Below, piece by piece: positions 44,998-53,854 of a stretch of DNA of 64,000 nt. Below the pieces are notes generated by a model. That model did no database searches, was not told the DNA's origin, and worked only from the letters and a program-made list of their open reading frames with translations. The position numbers and the translations under genes are program-made. Every line of letters begins with the position of its first letter. Position 1 is the stretch's first letter. Source of the DNA: Grimontia kaedaensis (GTDB taxonomy: Bacteria > Pseudomonadota > Gammaproteobacteria > Enterobacterales > Vibrionaceae); contig NZ_CP082276.1 of NCBI RefSeq assembly GCF_023746615.1, forward strand, positions 558,001 through 622,000, read 5' to 3'.

Positions 44998-46668
44998 ATG
45001 AGTGATGAAGAACAAGTCACCGCGAAAGTGAAAAAAGGACGTTCCTTTTCTGCGGTTTGGATTCTGCCGATAGTGTCTCTTGCTGTGGGTATTTGGATGT
45101 TTTACCAATACGAGAGTAACCAAGGCACCTTAATCACTTTGCACGTTCAAACGGCAGATGGCTTAGAAGCGGGCAAAACCGAAATCCGTGCCCGTGATGT
45201 CAAAGTCGGCGTAGTCACAGATGTTCAGCTCAATAGTGATTATTCCGCCATTGTCGTTAAAGCAAGGATGGATAAGACCGCGGATCGTATGCTTCGGGAA
45301 GATGCCACATTCTGGGTGGTGAAACCGCGCATTGGTAAGGAAGGGGTTTCAGGACTCAGTACTTTGCTTTCAGGGGCATATATTGCGCTGCGGCCGGGTG
45401 TGTCAAAAGAATCTCAGGATACGTTTACTGTGCTTGAAGTGCCTCCCATTGCACCGCCCGATGCAAAAGGGCTTCGACTTGTGCTGACTTCGCCAAAAGC
45501 CGGGAAGCTCTCGGTGGGGGACCCTGTGCTTTTCGAAGGTTACACCGTTGGTCGCGTTGAACGGGTCGGCTTTGATTTGGAGAAAGAAAAGGCGACATAC
45601 CAGCTTTTCATTTTCCAGCCTTACGATGCATTAATTCAGAGTGAAACCCGTTTCTGGCTAACGTCCGGGCTGGATATTCGCCTCAATGCCCAAGGTTTTG
45701 CGGTGCAGATTGCTTCGCTTGAATCTCTTGTGAGCGGTGGCGTGAGTTTTGGTGTGCCGGATGGACAAGCGAAAGGGTATCCCATTACGGAACAAATGAC
45801 GCTATTTAAGCTCTATGATGATCTAAAGCAGGTTCAGGATCAGATGTTCGACAACTATCTGGAATACGCGTTGCTGTTCAGCGAATCCGTCCGCGGATTG
45901 AACCCAGGCGCACCTGTGGAGTATAGAGGTGTCCGAATCGGCACAGTGAAAAAGGTGCCGCTCCATCTTACGGATAAAAAGCGGGGCTTTGCTTCCAAGC
46001 AAATTCCTGTGCTTATTCACATCGAGATCGAGCGCATTCTTGAACCGGACGTGGAAATCACGCCGTCTGAGTTGAAAGAAGCGTTTGCCGCCGAGTTTAA
46101 GCATGGGCTTCGCGCAACATTGAAAACCGGGAACTTGTTAACCGGTGCGCTTTATATCGACACCGACTTTTTCCCTGATGAGGCCAACAGTGAGTTTTTA
46201 ACAAGCTATCGCGGGTATGACTTTTTCCCTTCCGTATCTGGTGGTTTCGCTCAATTTCAACGTCAGATTGGCAGCATTCTTAACAAGATTAACAAGCTTC
46301 CTGTTGAAGGTGTGTTGACCTCTCTTGAAGAAACGTTGGATGCTTCCCAGGAAACGATGGCAACCCTAAATTCCGCGGGTAAAGAGCTGGATGGATTGAT
46401 TCAGCGTCTAGATGGCTTGCTTGCTCAGGACGGAGCCCAAAACCTCCCTCAAGAATTGAGAGAAACGTTGGAAGAACTTCAGCGAACCTTACGCGGCTTC
46501 AACCCGGATTCAGAGTCTTATCAGAAACTTCAGGAAGCGCTGACAGGTTTTAATGACGCGATGGACGGATTCAGCCCGCTAATGAAAAAGCTTAATCAGA
46601 AGCCAGATTCTCTGATATTCGGTGAAAGCCAACTTTCTGATCCTATTCCAGTGAAAGGAGACCGCTAA
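44998..46668 (+). CDS. pqiB: MCE-domain intermembrane transport protein PqiB
   Basis: MCE protein that forms hexameric rings and a needle-like tube across the periplasm for lipid transfer. The 556 residues have one N-terminal membrane anchor (about 20-37, FSAVWILPIVSLAVGIWMF) and three MCE domains. Their repeated starts are at LITLHVQTADGLEAGKTEIRARDV, GLRLVLTSPKAGKLSVGDPVLF and LLFSESVRGLNPGAPVEYRGV. A C-terminal helical region forms the tube in homologues. Three domains identify PqiB rather than MlaD (one) or YebT/LetB (seven). Confidence 0.95.
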   Translation: MSDEEQVTAKVKKGRSFSAVWILPIVSLAVGIWMFYQYESNQGTLITLHVQTADGLEAGKTEIRARDVKVGVVTDVQLNSDYSAIVVKARMDKTADRMLREDATFWVVKPRIGKEGVSGLSTLLSGAYIALRPGVSKESQDTFTVLEVPPIAPPDAKGLRLVLTSPKAGKLSVGDPVLFEGYTVGRVERVGFDLEKEKATYQLFIFQPYDALIQSETRFWLTSGLDIRLNAQGFAVQIASLESLVSGGVSFGVPDGQAKGYPITEQMTLFKLYDDLKQVQDQMFDNYLEYALLFSESVRGLNPGAPVEYRGVRIGTVKKVPLHLTDKKRGFASKQIPVLIHIEIERILEPDVEITPSELKEAFAAEFKHGLRATLKTGNLLTGALYIDTDFFPDEANSEFLTSYRGYDFFPSVSGGFAQFQRQIGSILNKINKLPVEGVLTSLEETLDASQETMATLNSAGKELDGLIQRLDGLLAQDGAQNLPQELRETLEELQRTLRGFNPDSESYQKLQEALTGFNDAMDGFSPLMKKLNQKPDSLIFGESQLSDPIPVKGDR

Positions 46669-47255
46669 TGAAGAAGCCTTTGCTTGGATTGCTTTTCGCC
46701 GCTTTGTTGGCAGGGTGCAGCAGCACACCGGATTTAGCGACCAAAACCTATCTGCTTCCAAAAGCAAAATCCTCAGATGCTGCATTGAGGAAAAGTCAGC
46801 CAATATTGTTGATCCAAACTGTGAAAGTGGCTGGGTATTTGGCGGGCGAGGGGATTGCGTACCAAACCTCCGACACTGAGATTGTTATTGCCCAAAACAA
46901 CCTTTGGGGAGAAAGCCTGTCGCAGCAAGTGACTGAGCGTTTGGTCAACCAACTGCGAACGTATCAGACAGATTATTGGCCTATGTACCCAAATGCATCA
47001 TTGAATAGTGTGGAAATGCCCAGACTTCAGGTAAACATCAATCGCTTTGATGGAGACTATTTGGGCAATGCCACCGTGGCGGGTGATTGGGTCTTATTGG
47101 GAGCCGATGGAGATGTGATTGAGTCCCGAACTTTCTATGCGCAGGAACCCCTGGAAGACGAAGGGTATCAGGCCTTGGTGAATGCACTGTCAAAAGCGCT
47201 AGACTCCGCGGTTAGGAACATTGGCTTTGATCTCAATAAAGTGTCGTTTCGCTAA
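46668..47255 (+). CDS. pqiC: PqiC outer-membrane lipoprotein
   Basis: Outer-membrane lipoprotein that caps the PqiB tube. The 195-residue precursor has a lipobox LLAGC at about residues 13-17, and a PqiC/ABC_trans_aux domain with ILLIQTVKVAGYLAGEGIAYQT and WGESLSQQVTERLVNQLR. Its ATG overlaps the pqiB stop (TAATG), so the two are coupled. Confidence 0.93.
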   Translation: MKKPLLGLLFAALLAGCSSTPDLATKTYLLPKAKSSDAALRKSQPILLIQTVKVAGYLAGEGIAYQTSDTEIVIAQNNLWGESLSQQVTERLVNQLRTYQTDYWPMYPNASLNSVEMPRLQVNINRFDGDYLGNATVAGDWVLLGADGDVIESRTFYAQEPLEDEGYQALVNALSKALDSAVRNIGFDLNKVSFR

Positions 47256-47272
47256 TCAAAGTCATAGGATGA

Positions 47273-47290
47273 CTGTCATCTCACTGTCAT
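47273..47290 (+). promoter_or_regulatory. Pho box upstream of the phosphatase gene
   Basis: Two exact CTGTCAT heptamers (47273-47279 and 47284-47290) are separated by CTCA, giving the 11-bp period of the PhoB recognition element. It lies 50 bp before the ATG at 47340. The repeats are seen directly; PhoB control is inferred. A CATAAT sequence overlaps the second repeat, and the true -10 position is uncertain. Confidence 0.65.
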
Positions 47291-47339
47291 AATTCATCCC
47301 CAAGATCCTGCACCGAAAAATAAAATTAGGGAGATTCGG

Positions 47340-47831
47340 ATGACACATCCAACTTGGGAATTGCCGGTAGAGTCTGGCGCATTAATTTTGACCCCTTGCC
47401 CGGGAACCAAAGAGATTTCGTTGTTGGAGAGCCTTCAGCAGCTCAAAGCGCAGGGTGCGACGGCAGTTGTAACTGCGATTAACGAAGAAGAAATGGTATC
47501 CAAAGGCGTTGAACAACTGGGTGAACTGGTTCAGGAACTCGGTATGGAGTGGTTCCACATCGTTATTGAGGACGATGAAGCACCAGACGCGACGTTCATG
47601 GCGAAGTGGGAAGCGAGCCAATCTGAATTGCATGAAGCGATCGCAAACGGTGACAAGGTTGTCATGCACTGCATGGGTGGTTCAGGCCGCACCGGTTTGC
47701 TGGCTGCGCACTTATTGCTAGAGCGCGGTTGGGAGCTGGAAGATATTATTCGTGACGTTCAGGCGCTTCGTCCGGGCGCGTTCACCAAACAGCCTCAAAT
47801 CGATTATATCCACGCTTTTGTGAGTAAGTGA
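47340..47831 (+). CDS. Dual-specificity/CDKN3-like protein phosphatase
   Basis: A 163-residue cysteine-based phosphatase with the signature HCMGGSGRTGLLAAHLL; the nucleophile is C111 and the arginine follows in the P-loop. The upstream Asp region VIEDDEAPDATF supplies the likely general acid. The C-terminal RDVQALRPGAFTKQPQIDYIHAF is typical of the CDKN3/dual-specificity group in proteobacteria. AGGGAG is 6-7 bp before the ATG. A Pho box upstream suggests induction under phosphate limitation. It could dephosphorylate proteins or small phosphoesters; the substrate is unknown. Confidence 0.88.
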   Translation: MTHPTWELPVESGALILTPCPGTKEISLLESLQQLKAQGATAVVTAINEEEMVSKGVEQLGELVQELGMEWFHIVIEDDEAPDATFMAKWEASQSELHEAIANGDKVVMHCMGGSGRTGLLAAHLLLERGWELEDIIRDVQALRPGAFTKQPQIDYIHAFVSK

Positions 47832-47837
47832 TACCTC

Positions 47838-47870
47838 AAGGGCGGTTCACAAAAAGCCGCCCTTTACTTC
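47838..47870 (+). terminator. Rho-independent terminator after the phosphatase gene
   Basis: AAGGGCGG (47838-47845) pairs with CCGCCCTT (47857-47864), followed by TACTTCTCTTT. Good stem and a T-rich tail 7 bp past the stop codon. Confidence 0.75.
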
Positions 47871-48302
47871 TCTTTGCTATCTATCTTGATGATGGATTCC
47901 GTCGATTAACTCACCACTATAACCTCTCAACCCATCCAGCTAATTTCTGTCTATGTATGGAAAATCATACCATTCAAGAAAGAAATACATATTTTTCAAT
48001 GAAAATTACTGTCAAGTTGTAAGAACGATTACATTGTTTCTAATGCACTGAAAGTTAGACGTTAGAACACTCGTGCTTTTTTCATCGCTTGCCTGCTAAG
48101 ACTGTCTGACTCTTGCTTTTGCGACACGCCAAACTTTGATAGTTAGCCATCATCCTTTGTGTATTGCAGCACTGATACTGTGTCTGTAGTGGCATATCTT
48201 CCGTACGATGATTTAGTCATTTTTAGTCGGGGATCTGTCAGACCACTGTGCCGCTCCCAACGCCAGTTAAATCGATTTCTGTCATGGTTGAGGAGGTCAC
48301 TC
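47871..48302 (+). other. Intergenic region upstream of the eCIS cluster
   Basis: About 430 bp between the phosphatase terminator and the sheath gene with no supported gene. A reading frame at 47828-48022 starts in the phosphatase gene, has no ribosome site and no recognisable sequence. The eCIS promoter must lie here, but no clear -35/-10 or operator was found by eye. The last bases carry a strong GAGGAGG ribosome site for the sheath gene. Confidence 0.6.
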
Positions 48303-50270
48303 ATGCCCGTTGCACTGACATATCCCGGCGTTTACATCCAGGAAATTCCCAGCGGCAGCCGCTCAATAAGTGGTGCTGCGACATCTATCGCTGCGTTTGT
48401 CGGTCGCTTTTCCCGAGGACCTTTGAACACACCGGTTCGTATGTTCCATGTCGGAGATTTTGACACCCATTTGGGGGGCGTTCACACCGACAGCGAAGTT
48501 AGCTATTCAGTGTCGCAATTTTTTACAAATGGCGGCGGCGAATCTATCGCGGTACGTATCGGAGGTGGGACAAACGGCAGTGCATCCGTTCAAAGCTGGA
48601 ATGGTGGTACGACATTGGTGTTTAACGCCGGACGCCAGTTCCAGGGACAATCGGTGACCGACCCCGGTGGCTGGAACAATCACATCCGCATTGATATCGA
48701 CTACATGACGTCTGATCCGGCTTCACTTTTCAATCTATCCGTTACCGAGATCAGACATGTCGATGGCATTGAAGTCCCCGTTCGTAATGAAACTTATCGC
48801 AATGTCTCGATGGTCTCGACCAACACACGCTTCGTGCAAAACGTGGTGAATGATGACTCTGTGCTGGTTCAAATCCCTAATTTTGTCGGGACAGACATGC
48901 CCGCACCAAGCGGTTTCTATTCCGATGTGCAGGATCCACTGCAATACGCTGGAGTGGCTGCCAACAATACGCTGCAAATTGATCTCGGGAACGGTGTCCA
49001 CAACGTAGATGTTGATGCCACCACACCACCTACTACCCCAGCAGGCGCGGCGCTGATGCTGCAAAACGCTATTCGTGATACGCGACCTTCCGACCCACTT
49101 TGGGCGCAATGCTTGGTGGTGGTTCGGGGTGACAGATTGGCGATTTTCAGCGGCAGAAACAGCACGCAATATCGGGCCGGACAGGTTATCTCGATTGCCG
49201 AATCGGCCGGTGACTTCGGTACCGTGATGGGTCTGGTAGGCGCAGGTGCAAGGGCGAACGTCCAGCAGTACGCGATGAACACAGCAGCACCAGCGGGATT
49301 CCAAAGCGCGTCGACTGAGGGCGCAGCAGAAGACCTTTCTCTGCTTTCCATCGCGCAACAAGCCGCGCAATTCCGTGGTAACCGCAATGCCAGAACCGGT
49401 ATATACGCGCTGGAGGATGTTGATATTTTCAATCTGCTGCTGATACCGGAAGCGTCAGATCTGAACAGCGGTAATGTCGCGGATATGTCGAGCGTAATTA
49501 GCCCAGCGATTGCTTACTGTGAAGAGCAACGTGCATTCATGCTGATTGATCCGCCAGAGAATGTGAATAGCGCTGAAGAAGCCATTGAATGGCTGGATGA
49601 GGTGGCAGGAGCAGGTCTGCGTCACCGTAACACAGCTGCTTACTATCCTCGCGTTCAGGTGCCTGATCCGAATAACGACAACCGTTTACGGACCATAGCG
49701 CCAAGCGGTACTGTCGCCGGTGTATATGCTCGTCGTGATTCGGAAGCGGGAATTTGGACGGCAGCAGCAGGCATCACTGCCAGCCTTCGCAATGTGATTA
49801 GTTTCAACCACAACCTCACCAACAATGAGATCGGACAGCTCAACCCCATTGGTTTGAATTGCCTGCGAAATGGCGGCATCAGCGGCAATATCGTTTGGGG
49901 GGCTCGAACTCTGCGAGGTGCCAACGAGCTGGCCTCAGAGTGGACGTATGTTCCTGTTCGCCGTACTGCGCTTTTCATCGAAGAATCCCTTTTCCGCGGT
50001 CTGCAATGGTCGCTGTTTATGCCGAATGACGAACCTTTGTGGTCGGAAATTGGCATTGCCGTTACCAGCTTTATGCAGGGGCTATTCCGTCAGGGGGCGT
50101 TTCAGGGCAGTGCGCCGGAACAGGCTTATCTGGTGAAGTGTGATGCCGAAACGACCACACAAGCCGATATCGACGCCGGTATCGTCAATGTACTGGTGGG
50201 CTTTGCGCCCCTCAAGCCTGCGGAATTTGTCGTCGTCAGTCTGCAACTGATGAACAACAGTGGAAGCTAA
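48303..50270 (+). CDS. eCIS/phage-tail sheath protein
   Basis: Contractile sheath subunit of an extracellular contractile injection system. From the ATG at 48303 (GAGGAGG 7 bp upstream) the protein has 655 residues. It begins PVALTYPGVYIQEIPSGSRSI, the hallmark of phage-type and eCIS sheaths, and ends with a conserved C-terminal domain (EPLWSEIGIAVTSFMQGLF, VLVGFAPLKPAEFVVVSLQ) that mediates inter-subunit contacts. It is unrelated in sequence to TssB/TssC upstream. Only one sheath gene is seen, unlike the three of Serratia Afp or Photorhabdus PVC. Confidence 0.96.
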   Translation: MPVALTYPGVYIQEIPSGSRSISGAATSIAAFVGRFSRGPLNTPVRMFHVGDFDTHLGGVHTDSEVSYSVSQFFTNGGGESIAVRIGGGTNGSASVQSWNGGTTLVFNAGRQFQGQSVTDPGGWNNHIRIDIDYMTSDPASLFNLSVTEIRHVDGIEVPVRNETYRNVSMVSTNTRFVQNVVNDDSVLVQIPNFVGTDMPAPSGFYSDVQDPLQYAGVAANNTLQIDLGNGVHNVDVDATTPPTTPAGAALMLQNAIRDTRPSDPLWAQCLVVVRGDRLAIFSGRNSTQYRAGQVISIAESAGDFGTVMGLVGAGARANVQQYAMNTAAPAGFQSASTEGAAEDLSLLSIAQQAAQFRGNRNARTGIYALEDVDIFNLLLIPEASDLNSGNVADMSSVISPAIAYCEEQRAFMLIDPPENVNSAEEAIEWLDEVAGAGLRHRNTAAYYPRVQVPDPNNDNRLRTIAPSGTVAGVYARRDSEAGIWTAAAGITASLRNVISFNHNLTNNEIGQLNPIGLNCLRNGGISGNIVWGARTLRGANELASEWTYVPVRRTALFIEESLFRGLQWSLFMPNDEPLWSEIGIAVTSFMQGLFRQGAFQGSAPEQAYLVKCDAETTTQADIDAGIVNVLVGFAPLKPAEFVVVSLQLMNNSGS

Positions 50271-50277
50271 ACTCTCC

Positions 50278-50301
50278 CGCCGATGGCGTTGGTCATCGGC
50301 G
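50278..50301 (+). other. Stem-loop between sheath and tube genes
   Basis: CGCCGATG (50278-50285) pairs perfectly over 8 bp with CATCGGCG (50294-50301), loop GCGTTGGT, a few bases past the sheath stop. There is no T-run. It may set relative levels or stability of the two abundant structural mRNAs (inference). Confidence 0.5.
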
Positions 50302-50340
50302 ACTTCAATGAATTCTATGGACATGTAGCGAGGGGGCGTT

Positions 50341-50868
50341 ATGTCTCAGCTCAACGTGAACGGTCAACGGGTTGTGCCGTATCCCGGGTACAAATTCATC
50401 ATCAAGGAAGCTGGTGGTGAAGTGTTGGCGGCGGTGCAGAAAGTTTCTGGTCTCAGCCGCACGGTGGAGGTCAATGAATACCGTGCAGGCGGCGATCCAT
50501 CCCACACGCGCAAGTCGCCAGGGCAGGTGAAATTTGAAGCCATCACTCTGGAAAGGGGTGTGACGGAAAATCTGCAATTCGAACAGTGGGCGAATAAGGT
50601 TTGGCGAATCGGCACTGAGCCAGGCGGTGAAGTATCGCTGGCAGATCTCCACAAAAACCTGATTCTGGAAGTGATGAATGAAGCTGGCCAGAAGGTGCTG
50701 AGTTACAGCATTTATCGTTGCTGGGTATCGGAGTACAAAGCCCTGCCTGGACTCGATGCTTCCAGTTCAGCGTTCATGATTCAGTCCATCAAAATCGAAA
50801 ACGAAGGCTGGGAGCGTATGACGGTGACGCCAGCGCAAGAGCCAAGTTTCGTTCATCCGGAACAGTGA
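50341..50868 (+). CDS. eCIS/phage tail tube protein (gp19-like)
   Basis: Inner tube subunit, structurally related to Hcp and phage T4 gp19. The 175 residues show NVNGQRVVPYPGYKFIIKEAG, the conserved VQKVSGLSRTVEVNEYRAGG and KSPGQVKFEAITLERGVT. GAGGGGG precedes the ATG. It is the only tube gene visible and is followed after 10 bp by the gp26-like gene. Confidence 0.93.
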   Translation: MSQLNVNGQRVVPYPGYKFIIKEAGGEVLAAVQKVSGLSRTVEVNEYRAGGDPSHTRKSPGQVKFEAITLERGVTENLQFEQWANKVWRIGTEPGGEVSLADLHKNLILEVMNEAGQKVLSYSIYRCWVSEYKALPGLDASSSAFMIQSIKIENEGWERMTVTPAQEPSFVHPEQ

Positions 50869-50878
50869 GTAGACGCTG

Positions 50879-51685
50879 ATGGGAATGGTATTGCAGGCAT
50901 TGAATGATAATCGTCAGGTGGAAGTCTGGGAAGCGGCTTCTGCAAGTCGAGCGCAGGAGCGAGCGGCAGTACTGGCGGGGGCGTTTGTGCCTGATTCGCT
51001 GAAGCCTTTATTGCCTGATTGGACGGTTGCAGGCCGTGATCATTTATTGATGCTTGCATACCAGCGCCAGTTTGGTGATGCCATCGAAGTAGAAGCGGCT
51101 TGCAGTGCCTGTGGAGAGAAAACCAAACTCTCATTTACTGTCTCGCAAATCCTGAGTACCGCCTCACCAGAACTCTCCAGCGCGTGGAATGCGGTGAAGG
51201 CTTCTCTGGATACGGATGCGTACCTCCCGGCTTATCACGACGTGGATCTTGAAGGGATCCCTTGTCAGTTTCGTCTTCCTCGTATTGCGGATTTAAGCAT
51301 GCTGGATAGCAGCGAAGCCATGATGTTTCAATTCGCACAGCGAGTGATCGACCCCGAAGGTTTCCAACAAATCCGCGCTTCTCTGGCTGAGAAGGAGAAT
51401 GCTGAAGGTGCCTGGGAGGTGCTGTTCGAACAGATTGAACAGCAAATGCTGGCCTGTGAGCCTCTTTCTATTGTGTCACTAAATTCGGCTTGTCCGGAGT
51501 GCGGTGCGGAAACCTTGCATCAATTTGATATTGCCAGCCAGTTCTGGGCACAGCTCTCTGCCAGTGTTGAGAAACAGCTTTGGGATGTGCATTTGCTCGC
51601 GTCCGCATACGGTTGGTCCAGCCAGGATATTCTCACCATGAGTCCTGCCCGTCGCCGTCGCCACATTGCGATGATTATCGAGTGA
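50879..51685 (+). CDS. eCIS baseplate-associated protein, T4 gp26/hub-chaperone-like, with two CxxC pairs
   Basis: A 268-residue protein with the patterns WTVAGRDHLLMLAYQRQFGD and ASAYGWSSQDILTMSPARRRRHI found in the phage T4 baseplate hub assembly group of eCIS loci. Two cysteine pairs are visible, CSACGEKT (about residues 74-77) and CPECGAET (about 205-208), suggesting a bound metal. There is no strong ribosome site at the ATG. Role as baseplate component or assembly chaperone is inferred from location and weak similarity. Confidence 0.65.
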   Translation: MGMVLQALNDNRQVEVWEAASASRAQERAAVLAGAFVPDSLKPLLPDWTVAGRDHLLMLAYQRQFGDAIEVEAACSACGEKTKLSFTVSQILSTASPELSSAWNAVKASLDTDAYLPAYHDVDLEGIPCQFRLPRIADLSMLDSSEAMMFQFAQRVIDPEGFQQIRASLAEKENAEGAWEVLFEQIEQQMLACEPLSIVSLNSACPECGAETLHQFDIASQFWAQLSASVEKQLWDVHLLASAYGWSSQDILTMSPARRRRHIAMIIE

Positions 51686-51698
51686 GGAGGAGAGTACG

Positions 51699-52550
51699 AT
51701 GAGTCGAGGTCTCAGCCAATTTCTTCGCCGCAATGTCTCCGGTGAGCAATCGCTTAAACCTGTTGTGCATTCCTATTACTCCCACGCTGGAGAGACCATA
51801 TCGAACACAGGGGCAGAATTTGTAAGTGACAGTGTCACTGAGTGGCTGACACCCGAGCCGACAAATTCGAAAGTCGAGCGAACTCCAAACCAGCACAGTG
51901 AAACCTCTCCGGCAGCCACATCAAACAATTCATTGTCGCAACGTATTGATAAAAATATTGAAACTGGCTTTCACAGGGAAGTTGACTCCTTACAGCTTCC
52001 AACGTCGCCCGATATTCCCGCTTCACCAGATAAGGTGATGAGTCACTCAATAAAGAGTTCCAAAACGGATGTGCAGTTAACTTCCGATGAGCAAGATTCA
52101 TCAAACGTCGAGCGCCGGGGAATCACAGATAACCAGCCGACGAATTCCACTAACGTTGAGGCTCCCTCAAGTGATTTTAGTCACCCTGAGTCCAACAACA
52201 TGACCCTCGCGGAGCTGAGGGATTTAGAGCAAGCGTCTCACTCTGTGGTGCCTGAAACTCAGCAACGGTCCGCTAAACGTCGTGACTTCACCAAGCAGGT
52301 GGCCGCGTCGATCTTAGGTAATGAATCGGATTCTACCCGAACCGACAACAAGTTATCGGCTTCGCCCGTTGAATCAGCTCTTTCAGCAGCAAGTGAAGGG
52401 AGCCCACAAGGCCATCTAGAAGTGTCTGTGACCATTGGTCATGTTTCCATTGTGCCAACGCCAAAAGCGGCAGAGAAAAAAGTGCCAAGCTGGAAGCCGC
52501 CAGTCAGCCTGACTGATTACCTCCGTGAACGACAGGAGGGCAAACGGTGA
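51699..52550 (+). CDS. eCIS-locus protein, disordered with conserved C-terminal motif
   Basis: A 283-residue protein whose first 230 residues are rich in Ser, Thr, Asn, Asp and Glu and look unstructured. The C-terminal 45 residues hold VSVTIGHVSIVPTPKAA and PVSLTDYLRERQ, a pattern recurring in short proteins of eCIS clusters ahead of DUF4255 genes. GAGGAGGAG precedes the ATG, and the stop overlaps the next GTG start. No enzymatic motif. Probably a structural linker or assembly factor; function unknown. Confidence 0.6.
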   Translation: MSRGLSQFLRRNVSGEQSLKPVVHSYYSHAGETISNTGAEFVSDSVTEWLTPEPTNSKVERTPNQHSETSPAATSNNSLSQRIDKNIETGFHREVDSLQLPTSPDIPASPDKVMSHSIKSSKTDVQLTSDEQDSSNVERRGITDNQPTNSTNVEAPSSDFSHPESNNMTLAELRDLEQASHSVVPETQQRSAKRRDFTKQVAASILGNESDSTRTDNKLSASPVESALSAASEGSPQGHLEVSVTIGHVSIVPTPKAAEKKVPSWKPPVSLTDYLRERQEGKR

Positions 52551-53854
52551 GCAGCGCACTGGCCATTGCAGGTATCACTCAACTTCTCCGGGATTTGCTG
52601 AATGATGGCTTGGTTGATCACGATGTGGCAACCATGGTCAACACCAATGTACCTGTTCACGCGCTTCCACCCGACCAAATGTTGGCGCAAGAAGAAGATA
52701 ATGCGCCTGCGCTGAATGTTTTTCTTTATCACACTGAAGTCAACGCTGCCTGGGCAAACCAATGTTTGCCAACCCGAAACAGCGACGGCGATAGAATCAA
52801 TAACACACCGCTGCCGCTGGATTTGTATTACATCGTGAGTGCGTATAGCACTGCTGATTTGCACAACGATGTATTGCTTGGCTATGCCATGCAAATTCTT
52901 CACGAGCATCCGGGGTTTACCCGCGCAGAAATTCAAACTGCGCTAAACCCTTCACCCGCGATTGCTGCGGGCCTTCCACCGCTTCTCCAAGCGCTGGCAG
53001 ACACAGGTTTGGCTGATCAGGCTGAGGCGATTCGTATCGCGCCCCACCCAATGCCAGTGTCGGAAAAATCCGCGTTATGGAGCGCATTGCAAAGTCAGTA
53101 TCGTCCCTCCGCGACTTACCGCGTATCAACCGTGTTGATGCAAGTTGAACAAGGCACGCGGGAAGCGCTTCCGGTATTGACCATTGGCCCCGGAAATACT
53201 GGGCCCGATGTCCAGCCAAGTCTGGTTCCGTCAGTTCCCCAACTGGCGCGCATTATCCCTCCCGCCTTGCAGCCCAGTGCAAGGTTGGGAGATACCCTGG
53301 ACACCGAAGGGTTTGCGCTGGATGGCGCGAATCCTCGATTTACGCTCTCGCATATCTCACAGGAGGTGGAACATACAATCAATGCAGAGGCGGGCGGAAC
53401 AGCACGCGCGCAGTCAGTGACACTGCCGAATGCTGCAGCCAATTGGGCAGCAGGTATCTATTCACTTCTCTTTACTGCTGACGTTGGTGGTCAACCATTA
53501 CAATCTAATCAACTTTCCGCCCAAATCGCCCCAGTGATGACCTTGCCGCCCACCAGTGTGGTGCGAAATGGTCAAACTGTGGTTGTCACGTTAAGCGTTA
53601 CGCCGCATGTTCATCCCGGACAACAAGCCATGATGTGGCTCGGTTCAGAAGGGGCGACGGCGGAATCTGTCGCAGTGGCGACAAACACCCTTGTTTTTAT
53701 CTTCGGGCCACTGGCTGCAGGCAGTTACCCAGCCAGATTGCGTGTTGATGGTGTCGATAGCTGGTTTATCCTTCGTGACAGACCACCTGTTGCTCCTGAC
53801 TTTACCCCTCGGGCACCGATTTTCGATCCGACTCAGGTAGTGGTGGTGCCGTAA
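52547..53854 (+). CDS. DUF4255 eCIS protein (Pvc16/Afp16-like, tail-terminator candidate)
   Basis: A 435-residue protein with an N-terminal DUF4255 domain (about 1-190), including ALAIAGITQLLRDLLNDGL, PALNVFLYHTEVNAAW and LPLDLYYIVSAYSTAD. A C-terminal part has Ig-like beta repeats (PVMTLPPTSVVRNGQTVVVTL). In Afp/PVC the related gene 16 product caps the tube and sheath. It starts at GTG 52547 with ACAGGAGGG upstream and overlaps both neighbours by a few bases. Family clear; the Ig-like extension is longer than in Afp16. Confidence 0.82.
   Translation: MSSALAIAGITQLLRDLLNDGLVDHDVATMVNTNVPVHALPPDQMLAQEEDNAPALNVFLYHTEVNAAWANQCLPTRNSDGDRINNTPLPLDLYYIVSAYSTADLHNDVLLGYAMQILHEHPGFTRAEIQTALNPSPAIAAGLPPLLQALADTGLADQAEAIRIAPHPMPVSEKSALWSALQSQYRPSATYRVSTVLMQVEQGTREALPVLTIGPGNTGPDVQPSLVPSVPQLARIIPPALQPSARLGDTLDTEGFALDGANPRFTLSHISQEVEHTINAEAGGTARAQSVTLPNAAANWAAGIYSLLFTADVGGQPLQSNQLSAQIAPVMTLPPTSVVRNGQTVVVTLSVTPHVHPGQQAMMWLGSEGATAESVAVATNTLVFIFGPLAAGSYPARLRVDGVDSWFILRDRPPVAPDFTPRAPIFDPTQVVVVP

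Noticed and set aside
47828..48022. 64-codon ORF after the phosphatase gene
   Set aside because: It starts inside the phosphatase gene, runs through the terminator hairpin, has no ribosome site and no recognisable protein pattern.
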